Assembly: GCA_958299035.1 (NCBI GenBank) | Contig: CATQJL010000305.1 | Coordinates: 64,018,127 to 64,082,126, forward strand | Direction: 5' to 3' | Length of the DNA stretch: 64,000 nt | Origin: Cylicocyclus nassatus | Lineage: Eukaryota > Nematoda > Chromadorea > Rhabditida > Strongylidae | Shown: positions 1-10,658 of the stretch, piece by piece | Position numbering within the stretch: the stretch's first letter is position 1 | How the letters are laid out: every line of letters starts with the position of its first letter | Notes under the pieces: generated by a model | Database searches by the model: none | Told to the model about the DNA's origin: nothing | What the model saw: the letters and a program-made list of their open reading frames with translations, nothing else | Translations under genes and position numbers: made by a program

Positions 1-2610
1 ATGTAAATTACCTACTCATATACTTGACTAGCTTTGCAAATTTGACAGATCACCTTGTGATTCCCAGAACATGTCTGCTCTTGAGACCATGTGCTCTAAA
101 GACGACAAAAATTATATTGTTATAGCGACAAAATTTTAGATAATTCGCTTACCAACTGCATAAATCACCATGATTTCAGAACTATTCGAACGAAGATCTT
201 CAAGTTTCTGCTGCCTGGCCAAAATTCTCACAGCGTTTTCTCAAGTAATTCAAGGACAAAGATAACACCTATGTGATATGCTTGTATGCGAATTGTGTTG
301 AAACTTCAATGCTCATTTCAACTTCACTACATATCATATATAAAGATCTTTCAAGTATAGATTGAAAAAGAAAGAAGTGCTGAATATTGATGCATATGAC
401 TCGAAATATAAATAAAACTTTTAGCATTTTTTCGACTTTAGATCACATTGTGTAACCACGGCTATTGCTACAGTCGAGTAACTTTTCCGCTTAATACAGT
501 GTGCCTGCGCTGCCGAAAAAATGCGGCTAAATCTGCGCGTGAACAAATAGCTAAGCTTGTGAATGCCGGTCACTTGCGAGGGAGAATGCCGGCATTACTG
601 GCGTGGCTAACTCTAATCTTACTTCTTCATGCTTCACGAAACTTCACAGAACTCTACACTCTATGTAAGGGTGTTTTGAGTTTAAATTGAAGTCAATTTT
701 GGCTCTGCACCATACGAGACATAAAAAGCACCAAACATCCAGGTGAAATTGGACAGTTTTGGTCGGCGAAGTTGAATCCTGGAAGCGATGAAGGGAATAT
801 CCGTTTGTACCAGTAGCGCTAACACTGGACTTACTTACCAGAAGATATGAGATTCATTGTCTCTGGCAAGGTACACCTTCACCCGGAAATGATTCTGTAA
901 TTTGGGAAACTTGGGAAACTTCTACCGAGCCTGAACCGTACATAATATGCAAGGTTTTTCTGAAGGGATTTTTTTTGCGGAAACGGATCAAAGTCAAATG
1001 ATTTCCGAGTTTCTTTCTACTTTACCCACCGTTTTTCTATTGATTTTATGAAAATAATTCTTGAAGGTCATACACGTCAAAGGCAAAAAGACCTATTCTG
1101 CTTTCTTCAGAAATTATATAGGACATAAAATAACTGTGCCTCGTCTGCACCCCGGCTGTGCACTAGCAATTGTTGAAAGAGCGGTAATCTCGGGTCCATT
1201 CAGCTTGCCTTATCTGTGTCATTATATGAATCCCTTCCTCCAGAAGGGGGTTAAAAAAGTCCTATAAACGTTTATGTTAACTGCACCTTGATGTGATGCC
1301 TAAATCCACAGGTGGAGCTATAATTCAAGCAAAACGTATATTATAGAACCGAAAAAGCGCTTTCAGACGTCTTGCGAAGTTGTTAGAAAAATATTAACAG
1401 GAGAACGAATGTTTGTAAACGCAATTAGGAAACTTGCATCAATTGCAGACAACCTATCAGAATACAGGAAGTTTCTGGCCTACAACTGGGAACAGTTAAT
1501 CAAAATGAAAACAACTCCACATTTACAGTACTTCAAGTTGAACCATATATTGTGACGTGTACCTTATAAAGCCGGGTAAATAATACAGAGCTTTGCCCCA
1601 ATACTAGGGCCCGTGACCCTTCTGCATGGTGTCAAGGATCGAAATAAATGTCACCTCGTTAAGCTTCCCAAATAAAACTTTAGAGAACTTCAATTCTGAA
1701 TACATGATAAGGAAAAGGCTTTCTTTTGAGTTTCAAATACTGTCCAAAATGCTAACAAGAAGCATACAAAGATGAAAAGAGCGCCAAAATCCTCATCTTA
1801 AGTCATTTGAGGCAAAATATAATTCTTTATATATGATGAACGATACCAGGAAAGATGCAGGTATGACTTCTGATATACTGACTTTCCAAACAAAATAGTC
1901 AGAAACAGACCCAAAAATCTTTTGTTTAAGTATCATCGATGCCTTGTCTTCCCACTAAATAAACTATCAAAAAACCGAGCAACTTCTTGATAACCCGTAG
2001 CTCCGATAGTTATTCGAATTCACGAGTGTGAAGTATACCATGAGGTTGGCTTCAAACTATTGTTTACCACAAAATTATGTATAAACTCGTATATGTTTAC
2101 TTGAGCCGATCACCAATATTATCAATAATCGAGCTTGGAGTCTCTTGAAAAATATGTATAAACTATTCCGTTGATTCTCTCACTTGTGTTCACGGACCTT
2201 GGGGATATCATTACGAACTGGGTTCAACACAGATTCATGGTGTAAAACAAATCATCTATCATTCATTATTCCATACTGTAGGAAAACTGTGGAAATCGGC
2301 ATGTGCCATGATTAGCTGCCATAATCTTTGTGACTGAATGCATTCGCGAATTTGTTGACAACAATAAATTTATAAGGCTATGTACATTTTTATAAAATGG
2401 TTCGAGCGTAAAGTTGAGAGCAGTAGGAGTGAGAACAGCTGTTACAGTGCAACAATGTAGCTTCTTGACGAGAGATTGCGAAAAGTTTATAACTTTTCGA
2501 ATTTACAGATCAGTTGATTGCTTAGCCAATTCAGCACAAATCAAATCTGCTGCTCTGTTTTACACAAGCTCACAAGAACATTCAAACCATTTGAAGGCAA
2601 ATTAAGGGTA
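1..2610. other. Intergenic AT-rich DNA, no supported gene
   Basis: About 2.6 kb of AT-rich sequence. Short open frames exist at 448-690 and 1061-1267, but neither has a recognisable domain, a good start context or convincing flanking splice sites. I see no tRNA, no long inverted repeat and no tandem repeat. It may hold isolated exons of a gene extending beyond the window, but nothing here supports a model. Confidence 0.5.
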
Positions 2611-2618
2611 TTCGCTCC
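2611..2618. other. Target-site duplication, left copy
   Basis: TTCGCTCC, identical to 3345-3352. It frames the hAT-type element 2619-3344. Confidence 0.85.
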
Positions 2619-3344
2619 CAGGGCTCAGCACAGCTGGCACCGGGTCAAGCTAGATATCGTTTTTAGGGCGGAAAGCAAAGGGGATATCGTTTCTACAGCG
2701 CTGAGGTGGAGAACTGCCGCAAAAATGCCGCCGGCATGCCACCGGCATGATATTGGCAAGCTGTCCATCAACAAACAAAGGCGTTGTTTTCAGCCAAAAC
2801 GCAATAGTATGACACCAAATTTGGTGTGTGCATGCGCGTTGGTGGACCGGAACTACGGGCCAAAAATTTATGAAAACTTATGTGAATGAAAGCTGTGCCG
2901 AACTTTTTTCTGAATTAGCTGGCACCGTGCCAGCTGGGTGCCAGCTGAGCTGGCACCGACAATTTGCTCACATAAGTTTTCATACTTTTTTACATAAAAT
3001 GTATCTACACTGTAAAAGATTACATACGGAGAAGAAACAGTTTCATAATGTTCTCTTTTCAACGTTTTATAGCAATTTGAAAACAACTCGGTCTCCTCCG
3101 CAGTCGAAAAATCGGCTTTTTCTGTTCCTCAAGATGTGATTCCTCCACTTAAAAAGCTCAGAAAGCTGTGAAAAGTTTTTCATGAAATCAGAAATGCATG
3201 AAAACACTACTACAATTTTTTACAATAATATAAAAATGATGACGGGTTTTCAAAACAGGTCAAAAGGGACTTCGTACAAAATATTCAATATCAAACGGGA
3301 CTTCGTTTTGAAATTTCCCTGGTGCCAGCTCGTGCCGAGCCCTG
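2619..3344. mobile_element. Non-autonomous hAT-type element (726 bp) with perfect 8-bp TSD
   Basis: The left end reads CAGGGCTCAGCACAGCTGGC. The right end, read on the other strand, is CAGGGCTCGGCACGAGCTGG, so the element has terminal inverted repeats that begin CAGGG, as is common for hAT elements. The 8 bp immediately outside are identical on both sides (TTCGCTCC at 2611-2618 and 3345-3352), which is the hAT target-duplication length. There is no transposase inside. Subterminal sequence (the GATATCG and AAAGCAAAGGGG motifs near the left end and GGGACTTCGT near the right end) is shared with the element at 16646-16839, so they form one family. A smaller inverted repeat is nested at 2869-2984. 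Confidence 0.85.
2869..2984. repeat. Nested inverted repeat inside the 726-bp element
   Basis: A perfect 17-bp arm (TATGAAAACTTATGTGA, 2869-2885) recurs inverted at 2968-2984. Between them lie several AGCTGGCACC/GGTGCCAGCT motifs that resemble the ends of the host element. This could be a second, smaller insertion or a hairpin produced by internal rearrangement. Confidence 0.5.
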
Positions 3345-3352
3345 TTCGCTCC
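3345..3352. other. Target-site duplication, right copy
   Basis: TTCGCTCC, the partner of 2611-2618. Confidence 0.85.
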
Positions 3353-3899
3353 TCAGAGGCTTGAAACCTTCTCTGAAGTCTCATACCGTACAAACGAAGA
3401 AAAATCAATAGTTTGTTCCTTACTGTGAATTGAAAAAGAAGCCATTTAGGGCTACGCAAACTCCGTCGGGAGCTAGGATGCTCTCTTCAGTTGAACATCG
3501 CAACTTTACAAGTGTCATAGTTCTACATGGGAATTCTATTTGATCAGACGAAAATCTAGCTGATCACAGCTCAACGGATCATTTGGATAGTGTTTACTAA
3601 ATGTGTGATTACGGTCGACTGTTTTCTTCTCGATGATTGGGATAATCTCGGATATAGTGTTAATAAACAGGTACTGATGCACATGCTGATCCCTTGGCAT
3701 CGTATATATGAAAGGTGAATAAGTGTTCAAACCAGATGATCTCTGAATAGCATAATTTGTATTACTACTCATAAAAATTCACGTCTTTTTTTGATACTTC
3801 TCTATAATTTTTTTTAGTTCGAATGCGTTTTGTAGCTTGTCGATGTATATTTACCAGCAAATTTAACAAACCTTCATTCACTGGAATATTCACTTTCAG
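3353..3899. other. Intergenic region upstream of the secreted-protein gene
   Basis: No coding frame with support. It ends in a pyrimidine-rich CACTTTCAG (3891-3899), 10 bases before the ATG of the downstream gene, which is how a spliced-leader acceptor looks in nematodes. No clear core promoter motif was recognised. Confidence 0.4.
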
Positions 3900-3900
3900 G
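3891..3900 (+). promoter_or_regulatory. Probable spliced-leader trans-splice acceptor
   Basis: CACTTTCAG followed by G, 10 nt upstream of the first ATG (3910) of the secreted-protein gene. A consensus TTTCAG directly before a start codon with no upstream exon visible is typical of nematode trans-splicing. An ordinary cis-splice from an unseen 5' UTR exon is the alternative. Confidence 0.5.
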
Positions 3901-3909
3901 AAAAAAATT

Positions 3910-4898
3910 ATGATGAAGATTGTCGTACTTGTAGCTCTGATTGCTGTCGCATCATCTGTTTGGGGTATGTTTTCAAATCCTTCGAGAATATTCTAAGAAT
4001 CCAATAAATCTACATTTTGTGAGCACAAACACACATAATTTAAATGTTTCAATCTTTTACCTATATCAAGGCTACATTGAAACTGAAAAACGAAATGCTT
4101 ATATTGGGTAATCTATTTTCAACATCAACATGGACTTGATGGAATAGCATAGAAAAGTAATTATGCTTTTTTTAAATGTCAGACTAATGTCTATAATTTT
4201 TCAAAGTAGTAGAAGCATTTAATCTACATTATCTCAAATTTTTGTTCCTACAAAGGTTGCAAGGTCCAGGAAATTCATTCTACCTTTGATTTTGTTTTTA
4301 CGACCTACTCTTTCCAACTGCCAATATATGTATCCATCGAACATTTACGATCTTCAAAAGGTTTAGTTTTAGTTCCGTTGCTAGCACATAAGATCTACGA
4401 TATGTATAATAGTATAAAGAGCACTTAATGTTGCAGTAAAATGATGTATATCAAAATATTTTTTGATTTTTTTAGTTTTTTAAAAATTTTTTCTCAAGAC
4501 TCATGGAGCATGTTGTTATTTGTAAACAGATCTGCATAGATTACAATTCATTTATTTAGATGGAAAGATTCAAGATATTCCTGGCATAAGTATAGCAAAT
4601 ATGGAGCGACTACGCCAAATGTTCAATGTGAGTATTAGCTTCGAGCCCATGGATTATGTATGATACCTATAATAACCAATATATCTTGTTTTCAGCCACT
4701 TCCAAAAGACAAAAACGAGGTCACCGACAAAATGAGCAAATGGATGGGCGGATTGACGGAAACAGAAAAGGTACTTTGTAGCCTTTTTGGAGTGATAAAC
4801 ACTTCTACTGGATTCTGCCCTTTCAGACATCGTTCGAGGCTTTCTTAGAGGAAATGCGCAAGAAATATCCACAAGGAATGCCCGTAATTACACCATAA
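3910..4898 (+). CDS. Small secreted protein, 89 aa, four exons, unknown family
   Basis: Exons by eye: 3910-3964, 4560-4627, 4696-4770, 4827-4898. Every intron is GT...AG (donors GTATGT, GTGAGT, GTACTT; acceptors TTTATTTAG, TGTTTTCAG, CCTTTCAG), and the phases (1, 0, 0) join into one frame ending in TAA. Exon 1 is a classic signal peptide (MMKIVVLVALIAVASSVWG), with cleavage likely just before the Asp-Gly that follows. The mature part of about 70 residues is charged, has no cysteine, and ends in a likely amphipathic helix (FEAFLEEMRKKYPQ) and a short hydrophobic tail. I do not recognise the family; small nematode secreted proteins such as the SXP/RAL-2 group are a loose comparison only. A GATAAA-type poly(A) signal lies at about 4963. 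The 595-bp first intron contains a possible alternative exon (4071-4107). Confidence 0.8.
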
Positions 4899-5184
4899 AT
4901 GTCTTGTTTTGTTTCATTGTTGGCTGTCTGGAGTTTTTTAATGCTGATTTGTGTGTATAGGAGATAAAATGTTCTATTATTATATTGTAACATAAGTTTT
5001 GTTGAGAAAAACTCTTCATAACTTTTTAGAAAATTTCATTTTCAAATTCAGTAGTATTTGTAACCTTACGTTACAAATAAATGATTATTTTCAAAATTTT
5101 CGAAACTTTGGGGTTTTCGACAAGATTCCTAGCTGTTTTTTGAAGAATTTAACTGGGCTATTTCTTTTTGGAGCTGTTGTATAT
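4899..5184. other. 3' UTR and intergenic spacer
   Basis: AT-rich sequence with a GATAAAA signal near 4963 and AAATAAA near 5065. No gene is seen. It ends at the TA flanking a mariner-like inverted repeat (5185). Confidence 0.4.
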
Positions 5185-5186
5185 TA

Positions 5187-5478
5187 GGGTGTCTCATAAT
5201 TTTTTTACCGTTTTTACCCTACATCACCATTTTCCGAGAACTGGTGCACCTTCAAAGTTCGAAAATACATGATCGAACTTCTTTATGTATGAGTTTTATA
5301 ATCACGTGTGTGGGAGGAGTTCAGGACTTTTAGGGGCGGAGTTTGTCATTTTACTACATTCATTTTTTTCTTCATTTTTAACCATGGAAAACACACGAAA
5401 AGTTACCATAGCATGAACGATGTGTCAAGCATATGCTACGGTAAATGGGGAATTGTTAAGATTTTTTGGGGTTGAGAT
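5187..5478. mobile_element. Mariner-like small element, left part (split by the hAT insertion)
   Basis: It begins GGGTGTCTCATAATTTTTT next to TA (5185-5186). An imperfect inverted partner, AGGTGCCACATAATTTTTT on the minus strand, ends at 13955 next to TA (13956-13957); 16 of 19 positions agree. Removing the hAT (5479-13742) and one TSD copy would rejoin an element of about 497 bp. TA flanks and ends of this type suggest a Tc1/mariner MITE. No transposase is present. Confidence 0.45.
5471..5478. other. hAT target-site duplication, left copy
   Basis: GTTGAGAT, identical to 13743-13750. It lies immediately outside the CAGGG end of the 8.26-kb hAT transposon. Confidence 0.95.
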
Positions 5479-5501
5479 CAGGGTCAAGCGTGTGATGCGA
5501 C
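5479..5501. repeat. hAT terminal inverted repeat, left
   Basis: It starts CAGGGTCAAGCGTG and continues TGATGCGAC. It matches the inverted right end at 13718-13742 apart from a one-base gap. Confidence 0.92.
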
Positions 5502-5510
5502 TGTCGCAAC

Positions 5511-5560
5511 GGGGGGTCGTAAAGGGGGCCTACGGTGGGGGGGGGGGGTCGTAAAAGGGG
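5511..5560 (+). repeat. Subterminal G-rich repeats of the hAT, left
   Basis: Two copies of a GGGGGTCGTAA motif (5511-5522 and 5537-5554). The same motif occurs in each 857-bp repeat (11172, 12029, 12886) and twice at the right end (13661-13671, 13689-13705). hAT transposases commonly bind short subterminal repeats, so these are candidate binding sites. Their orientation is the same at both ends, unlike the terminal repeat. Confidence 0.55.
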
Positions 5561-5599
5561 TAGTTTGGATAAAAAACCGTACGCTTGAAAGCAAATCAA

Positions 5600-5690
5600 T
5601 TAGTAATAATTTACTATTTAATTATTACATGTTATTAATGAAATATAATAACATGTAATAGTTATTAATCAAATAGTAGTAATAACATCT
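5600..5690. repeat. AT-rich hairpin
   Basis: The left arm 5611-5636, which ends ATTATTACATGTTATT, is answered by AATAACATGTAATA from 5647 onward, with a 10-base loop. The arms extend imperfectly to about 5690. It lies in the 3' flank of the transposase gene and is not coding. Confidence 0.65.
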
Positions 5691-5816
5691 AATAATTATT
5701 TTAAATGATTAATACATGTTCGTTACAATAATTCTTAGAATGCTGAGTACCAATATATCAAATGAGAACGACTGAGCAACATGCAATGTAAAACATTTGC
5801 TTATGTAGAAACTCGC

Positions 5817-5822
5817 TTTATT
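5817..5822 (-). terminator. Candidate polyadenylation signal of the transposase gene
   Basis: AATAAA on the minus strand, about 180 nt downstream of the predicted transposase stop codon (6002-6004). It is the first canonical hexamer noticed there. Confidence 0.45.
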
Positions 5823-6001
5823 TGCTGCATTTTTGAGAGAGTATGACTTGATTTGTTTTTATACTTAGGTTAGCTAGGTTTTTAACTCCTCTCGTCTGCA
5901 GTCATAGAGCGCAGTAAGGCCGCTTCAAGAAACTGGCGACAACAAAGTGTTTATCTCCAAAGATGTTGTCATGAAAGTTCGAGAAAATTGTCGTTGAGTT
6001 A

Positions 6002-9000
6002 TTACGATGGACTTGTTTCGGCAACTGAGCCGATAGAAAAAATTGCTAGTTTGGCCTCCTCTTCGTTCTGAAGTCGAGTGCTGATTTCCTTGACGTCATG
6101 GCGAGTTCTCAGCCCGTGCATAGTCATGTAGTGTTCAGTATGTTTAGCAATCAAACCGTTGACATCCCCTAAAATCTCAAACATATGTAGCCGCAGGTAA
6201 ATTGGAAGAAAAACATACCACTTGCAAGAGCTGTTTTTATCTCTTTCATGAGACTGCCTTCTCTTCCAAACGTAGAAGGTCGTCCTGGATGTAGATTTAG
6301 GCCTGGACGAGGATGCAGCCATTGCGCGGCTAGCTGTTGAATTTTGACAGTCAAAATGCTGGGACCATCCCTTTGTATTCTGCAAATGTCAATAGAGCGG
6401 ACCCAAGTTCAAAGGCACTTAGAAATCATCACATACGTCATCAATGAATCGAGGGTGCTTGTTGCCAAATTGCTTCTTTCATCTTTTGTGAGTCTATTCG
6501 CAGCCGAAAAGCTACGTTCTGGATCTGCATTACTTGCAGGAACGACTAACACACATTTAATTGCCTAAAACATCATGCCTAAGTTGCATTTAAAGCGAAT
6601 AATGATTTAGTACCTGTACAACTTCGCCCGGTATCTGTAACGAATCGTAATTAGCGAGAAGCATCTGATAGAAAGATGCACTTTGTCGCATATCTTTGTA
6701 ACCGCTGTTCCATTGCAAGCATGTTTTAGCCGTTTTTGGTATGGTGTTGAAGAATCGTATCATAGGGGATCTTAGATTTTGGATGTTGCAGTATCTTTCG
6801 AGAGCGGAAATTGAGGCGTAAATAGAACGATGGCGCTCTTGTGGATCGAGCGCATTTGAGACCGGGTCAATGTAGCTCGGGCAGCCTCTGTTAAAGTAAT
6901 TAGCTCCTGATGGCACGTAGTCAACGAATCCCGTGTCAAAGTCTCCATCGAAATCCACTACGTCCATGATTGTAGATTTTTCCAGCGCCATTAAGTCGTT
7001 CGCGTGGACCTCATGCGCTCTTGTTTCGCCCATTCGCGCAAGCAGTTGATCTTTGACATCATTGTAAAACCTCTCCGCGGCATCTTGAAAAGAAGTTGAC
7101 ACAAAATCATGGTAAGCCTTTCCCAGGTTAAAGCGCAACAATGCGCTTTTGTCAATCTCGGGGGCGTCCTCAGCAGAAAAGCTTTGCTCTGGATCTCCAG
7201 CTGCAGTGTACACTTCGTCAGGAGTTCCTTCAAGGTATCTGAATCGTTTGAATGTCAGCATCTCCTCTCGCTCGTCGCTGTCCTCTTCAGCAACCACAGA
7301 AGGGTTATAATCTTGAAAAGCTCTGGGATTGTAGGATAGTAATAAGTTGTTGTTGCTCCACTCTTCTCCCCCTGAATTGGCGTCGTAATCATAAAGTTCA
7401 TCTCTTTCAATCCGACGGTATCTATCGCGCACTCTATCAAATGCTTTGAGTTCTCCCCTTTCAAGCAATCGTGTCGTTGTTCTGCTACTAAGAACATATT
7501 GTTCGATAAGATAGTACAGCTCTTTCCATTTTCGGATATTATCTATCAAAAGAGCTTCTTCGTTTTGTAGCCTCAGCGAAAATAATGAGAGCTCTTGAAG
7601 TGTAGTATTTGCATGGTTTAAAGCCAGGAACACTCTCCCATCCGTGAGCACCCAATGTGCAATTCTAGCTCTTCTCATTGTTGCTGCGCCGTATCTATCT
7701 CGTTGTAACTCCCTCATAGTTTCAATAAGAACCGGATACATTCTAATGACATTGGATACTGCATTTGCCAAGCTCGCAGACCATCGTACCGTGAATAAAG
7801 CCAACATCTCTAGTGGCTTATAGCGCATTTTCTTTGCAATCATATGGTAAGCAGCTCGTCCAGTCGTTCGCACTGTAGAACCAAGGAGATGATGCATTTC
7901 CATAATGACTGCCTGAACTAGCTTGAATAGTTCACCGTTTTGGGAGGCAAAAACTAGATTGAGCTTATGCGCCATGCACACTGAAAGAAGGAGACTACTA
8001 CGCGGACGAAAATCTCCAGCGGTTTCTGCCGTCAGGCGATCCTTCAGCAATGCGTAGACGCCACCAACATGCCCTTGCATAACTGCTGCTCCATCAGTTG
8101 ATAAAGCTATCATGTTCTTCAGTGCGTACTGTCGCACTGAGTGTGGTAAACCTGGGGCATCCCGCCAAGATTCCATGCTGTCGAAATGTCTGAAGAGAGC
8201 TTCAACGATATGTTCTGCAGATTCGCTTTCAACCTCAGCAAGAAAGAAATGCAGTGTGATAGGACGATGCTGCGGTGACACAGTTCGAAGTAAGAATACT
8301 ATCCACTTTACTCCACGAGAAGATGAGGAACCATCTAGAAGAAGTGTAAACGGCAATTTCTTGGTCATAACATATTTTAGGATGTCGTACTTCATATGCG
8401 TCGCAAAAGTCGTTACCATTCGACGCACCGTAGTGGGATCATGATGTGCGCTGACGCCGATAGAACCAGATCTCATTGCCGTTATAAGCAGTGGGAATTG
8501 CGTGGAAAACGGTAGCCCTTGTTTAGCTATGGTATAGGCGGCGAGACTCGATGTTACTGTCGCTGCAATATCATCTGCTGTGGTTTTCTTCCGCTCCGTT
8601 TGTCTGTTAAAAAACTCGTCCATGTGCTGCGTATGCTCTTTAGAGCTCTCATGAATAGACAAGCGCTCAAGAAGGCGAGTAAACGGCAAGTGAGGTCGCT
8701 CTCGTGAAGAAACGCTTGACAGTTTTTTCATGCAAAACACACTGTCCTTTCCGAGGAGATTAACTTTCTTCTCAACTCTTCCCGCATCGGATCGCGCACA
8801 CTCAGCGAAAGCTTTAAGTGGATCAAACTCTGTAGACTCTCTGTTACATAATGAGCACCGCATAAAATCTGCGTCAGGAAAATCTGGGTGCCTATAGTAC
8901 CTAAGATAGGGTTTGTTCAGTAACGTTCTAATTTGACTTTGCGTCAGCTCCACGTCATTTATTTTGAGTTTTTTGAGGTTGCCAGAGAGTACTGACTTCT

Positions 9001-10159
9001 CTTCGGTATCCAGATAAAGTCCAAATTGAATTTTCAGTTCTTTTTCCGCTTGTTCTATCTCGGCATTGTGTAACTCGCTTCTTTCTCTCATCTCGTCCAT
9101 CATATGATGCAGAAGATTGCTGGTTTGTTGCGCTTGCTGAGCGAGGGCCTTGTGAGCGTTAAAGAAGTGATTTTGTTTAGATGCGATCAGCTGAACCATT
9201 TCCAGTAGCTGCTTAACCCTTCCGTCAAGGACGGAGAATCGCTCGTCAGCAACACCAAAACCGATATAAGGTCTTGGTGTGACTGATGTGTCTCCAAAGC
9301 TTCCAGACGAAGCAGAGGCATACAGCGGTTCTATAGGATCACCGAGTCCGCTCAAAGAAAGCACATCATCTTGCTCTTCTAGAACCTGGATAGGAGATTG
9401 TGGATTAGACAGCTTCTCCCACTGCAGCAAGTTTGTAGTAAACCCCTCTCCTTCACAAACATTATCATAGCCGGGAGTTCTGCTGGAGACAGCCCACTGT
9501 GAATGAGGACAAAAAGAAATGGAATTGCTATCCGTGAGAATATCTGGTGGAAGAATGTAGAAGATCATTGGACGACGTAAGCGCGACCAGATCAGGTCCA
9601 TTCGCTCCATTGGAATGACTCGTGAAAGGTCGTTTGATGGTGTAAATACTACCATATCAACAATACGCTCCGACAGCCATCGCTGCTTTTCTCTGGTTAC
9701 ATGTAATCTATCCTCACTATAAACTGTGTTGCCGCTCACGGTCTGCACGTAACTAAATTTGTCAACAAAGTAGGAGGCGTCTTCTCCGCTTAGCTTGAGA
9801 AGCATAAAAGCTGTTTGCCCTTGAAGTAAGTAGTCTTCGCCATGAATTCGTGGACTTTCTGTATGAGAAGAAGAAGCAAAGTATTGCTTAAGTGACGATT
9901 GACCTTCCAGATGCTCGGAGGAATGATCGCAAAAAGGCCAATTCACAAAACGAGAACATTTTGCGGAACTCGCCCGCATACTGAAAAAGTTAAAGTGAAT
10001 CCTCTTTTGAGCCCGTGGAAAATTTCCACTTGGAACATCTACATCGCCTCTTTCTTGGCTACCAATGACAAAGAAAGCTTGGTATTCGCTGCTTTTTGGC
10101 CATTTTTGATTGTTGTAGTCGACGAATGTTGTTGCGAAAAAATTCTCTCGAGCATCCAT
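6002..10159 (-). CDS. hAT-superfamily transposase, four exons, 1,339 aa from this Met
   Basis: Exons on the minus strand: 10159-6614, 6564-6419, 6379-6219, 6168-6002. Introns of 49, 39 and 50 bp have GT...AG ends (acceptors ATGTTTTAG, ATTTGCAG, GATTTTAG), and all joins keep the frame to TAA. Numbering from Met at 10159: residues 1-250 resemble a non-transposase region. About 311-385 is a helical, coiled-coil-like stretch. 435-455 holds a Cys cluster (CSLC...EC) that may bind zinc. The RNase H-like core has FTLLLDGSSSS (Asp609), ALSTDGAAVM (Asp689), the CMAH motif (Cys728/His731) typical of hAT, and TVRWSAS (Trp793). An acidic insertion spans about 920-1000. Exon 2 encodes the hAT dimerisation signature PASNADPERSFSAANRL, only found by splicing. 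The third catalytic Glu was not assigned. It looks intact and catalyses cut-and-paste movement of its own element. The apparent last seven codons of the unspliced frame are intron. Confidence 0.88.
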
Positions 10160-10427
10160 CTGAATAAAAAGTCATCAAAACGAGGATTACAACTTTTACA
10201 AGCAACTAGCTGGCAAACCCGCATCCGCACGGCGCTCAACAACATATTTGTAATCAGCATGCTCACTTACCCCCCCCCCCCCTCCTCCCCATAAAGACCT
10301 ACGGACATTTAGCTCTATATTTAAGATTAGACTGTAAAAACTAAAACTAAGCCGCTCATCGGTTCTCAACCACGCTCTAGCATCAAATAGCGAGAAGCAG
10401 AGACAACTTTGAAAGTGATTAACTCAC
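10160..10427 (-). other. Intron upstream of the transposase main exon, with cryptic exon
   Basis: The donor TTTG|GTGAGT at 10427 and the acceptor TTTTTATTCAG ending at 10160 define a 268-bp intron joining phase 0 to phase 0. Inside it (minus strand) is another pair: acceptor GTTTTTACAG ending at 10332 and a very strong donor GTAAGTGAGC starting at 10270, preceded by twelve Gs. The 61-nt cryptic exon contains an in-frame stop if included, so it would separate the signal-peptide exon from the transposase. Confidence 0.55.
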
Positions 10428-10658
10428 CAAAGGAGACTTCGTATTGATTGCAAGTAGACCATAGGAACTGAGTTTGAGCTTCTTCATGACGCTGTCATCT
10501 TTTCGGCAATTTTCCTCGACTGCTAGTTCGATATACTGCAGGTTAGCAGTATTCCGGAATTTTAGCGAAGAAATTTCGCTGATGTAAGGATGGCAATCGT
10601 CTAGTGCATTCGATATGGGAAGGATAGCGAAGATGTAAATTAGCGTCAGGCAACACAT
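10428..10658 (-). CDS. Upstream exon: signal peptide plus possible lamin-tail-like start, in frame with the transposase
   Basis: Seventy-seven codons from ATG at 10658, ending at a TTTG|GTGAGT donor in phase 0. The first about 20 residues (MCCLTLIYIFAILPISNALD) look like a cleavable secretory signal. The following ISEI...YIELAVE pattern resembles the start of a lamin-tail-type beta domain, whose later strands could be FFVIGS and AFMLLKLSG in residues 29-125 of the transposase frame. Splicing to 10159 would give a 1,416-aa protein. The region lies wholly inside the transposon. I infer capture of a host secreted-protein gene; the domain identity is a weak call by eye. If the cryptic exon 10271-10331 is used, this would instead be a separate short product. 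Confidence 0.5.

Noticed and set aside
448..1267. 80- and 68-codon plus-strand open frames
   Set aside because: No recognised family, no consistent exon structure; one lacks a good start.
6590..6613. Last seven codons of the long unspliced transposase frame
   Set aside because: They begin at a GTACTA donor. Splicing to 6564 restores a hAT dimerisation motif, so this stretch is intron.
8112..9470. Plus-strand frames opposite the transposase
   Set aside because: They are shadows of the long minus-strand exon, which carries clear hAT motifs.
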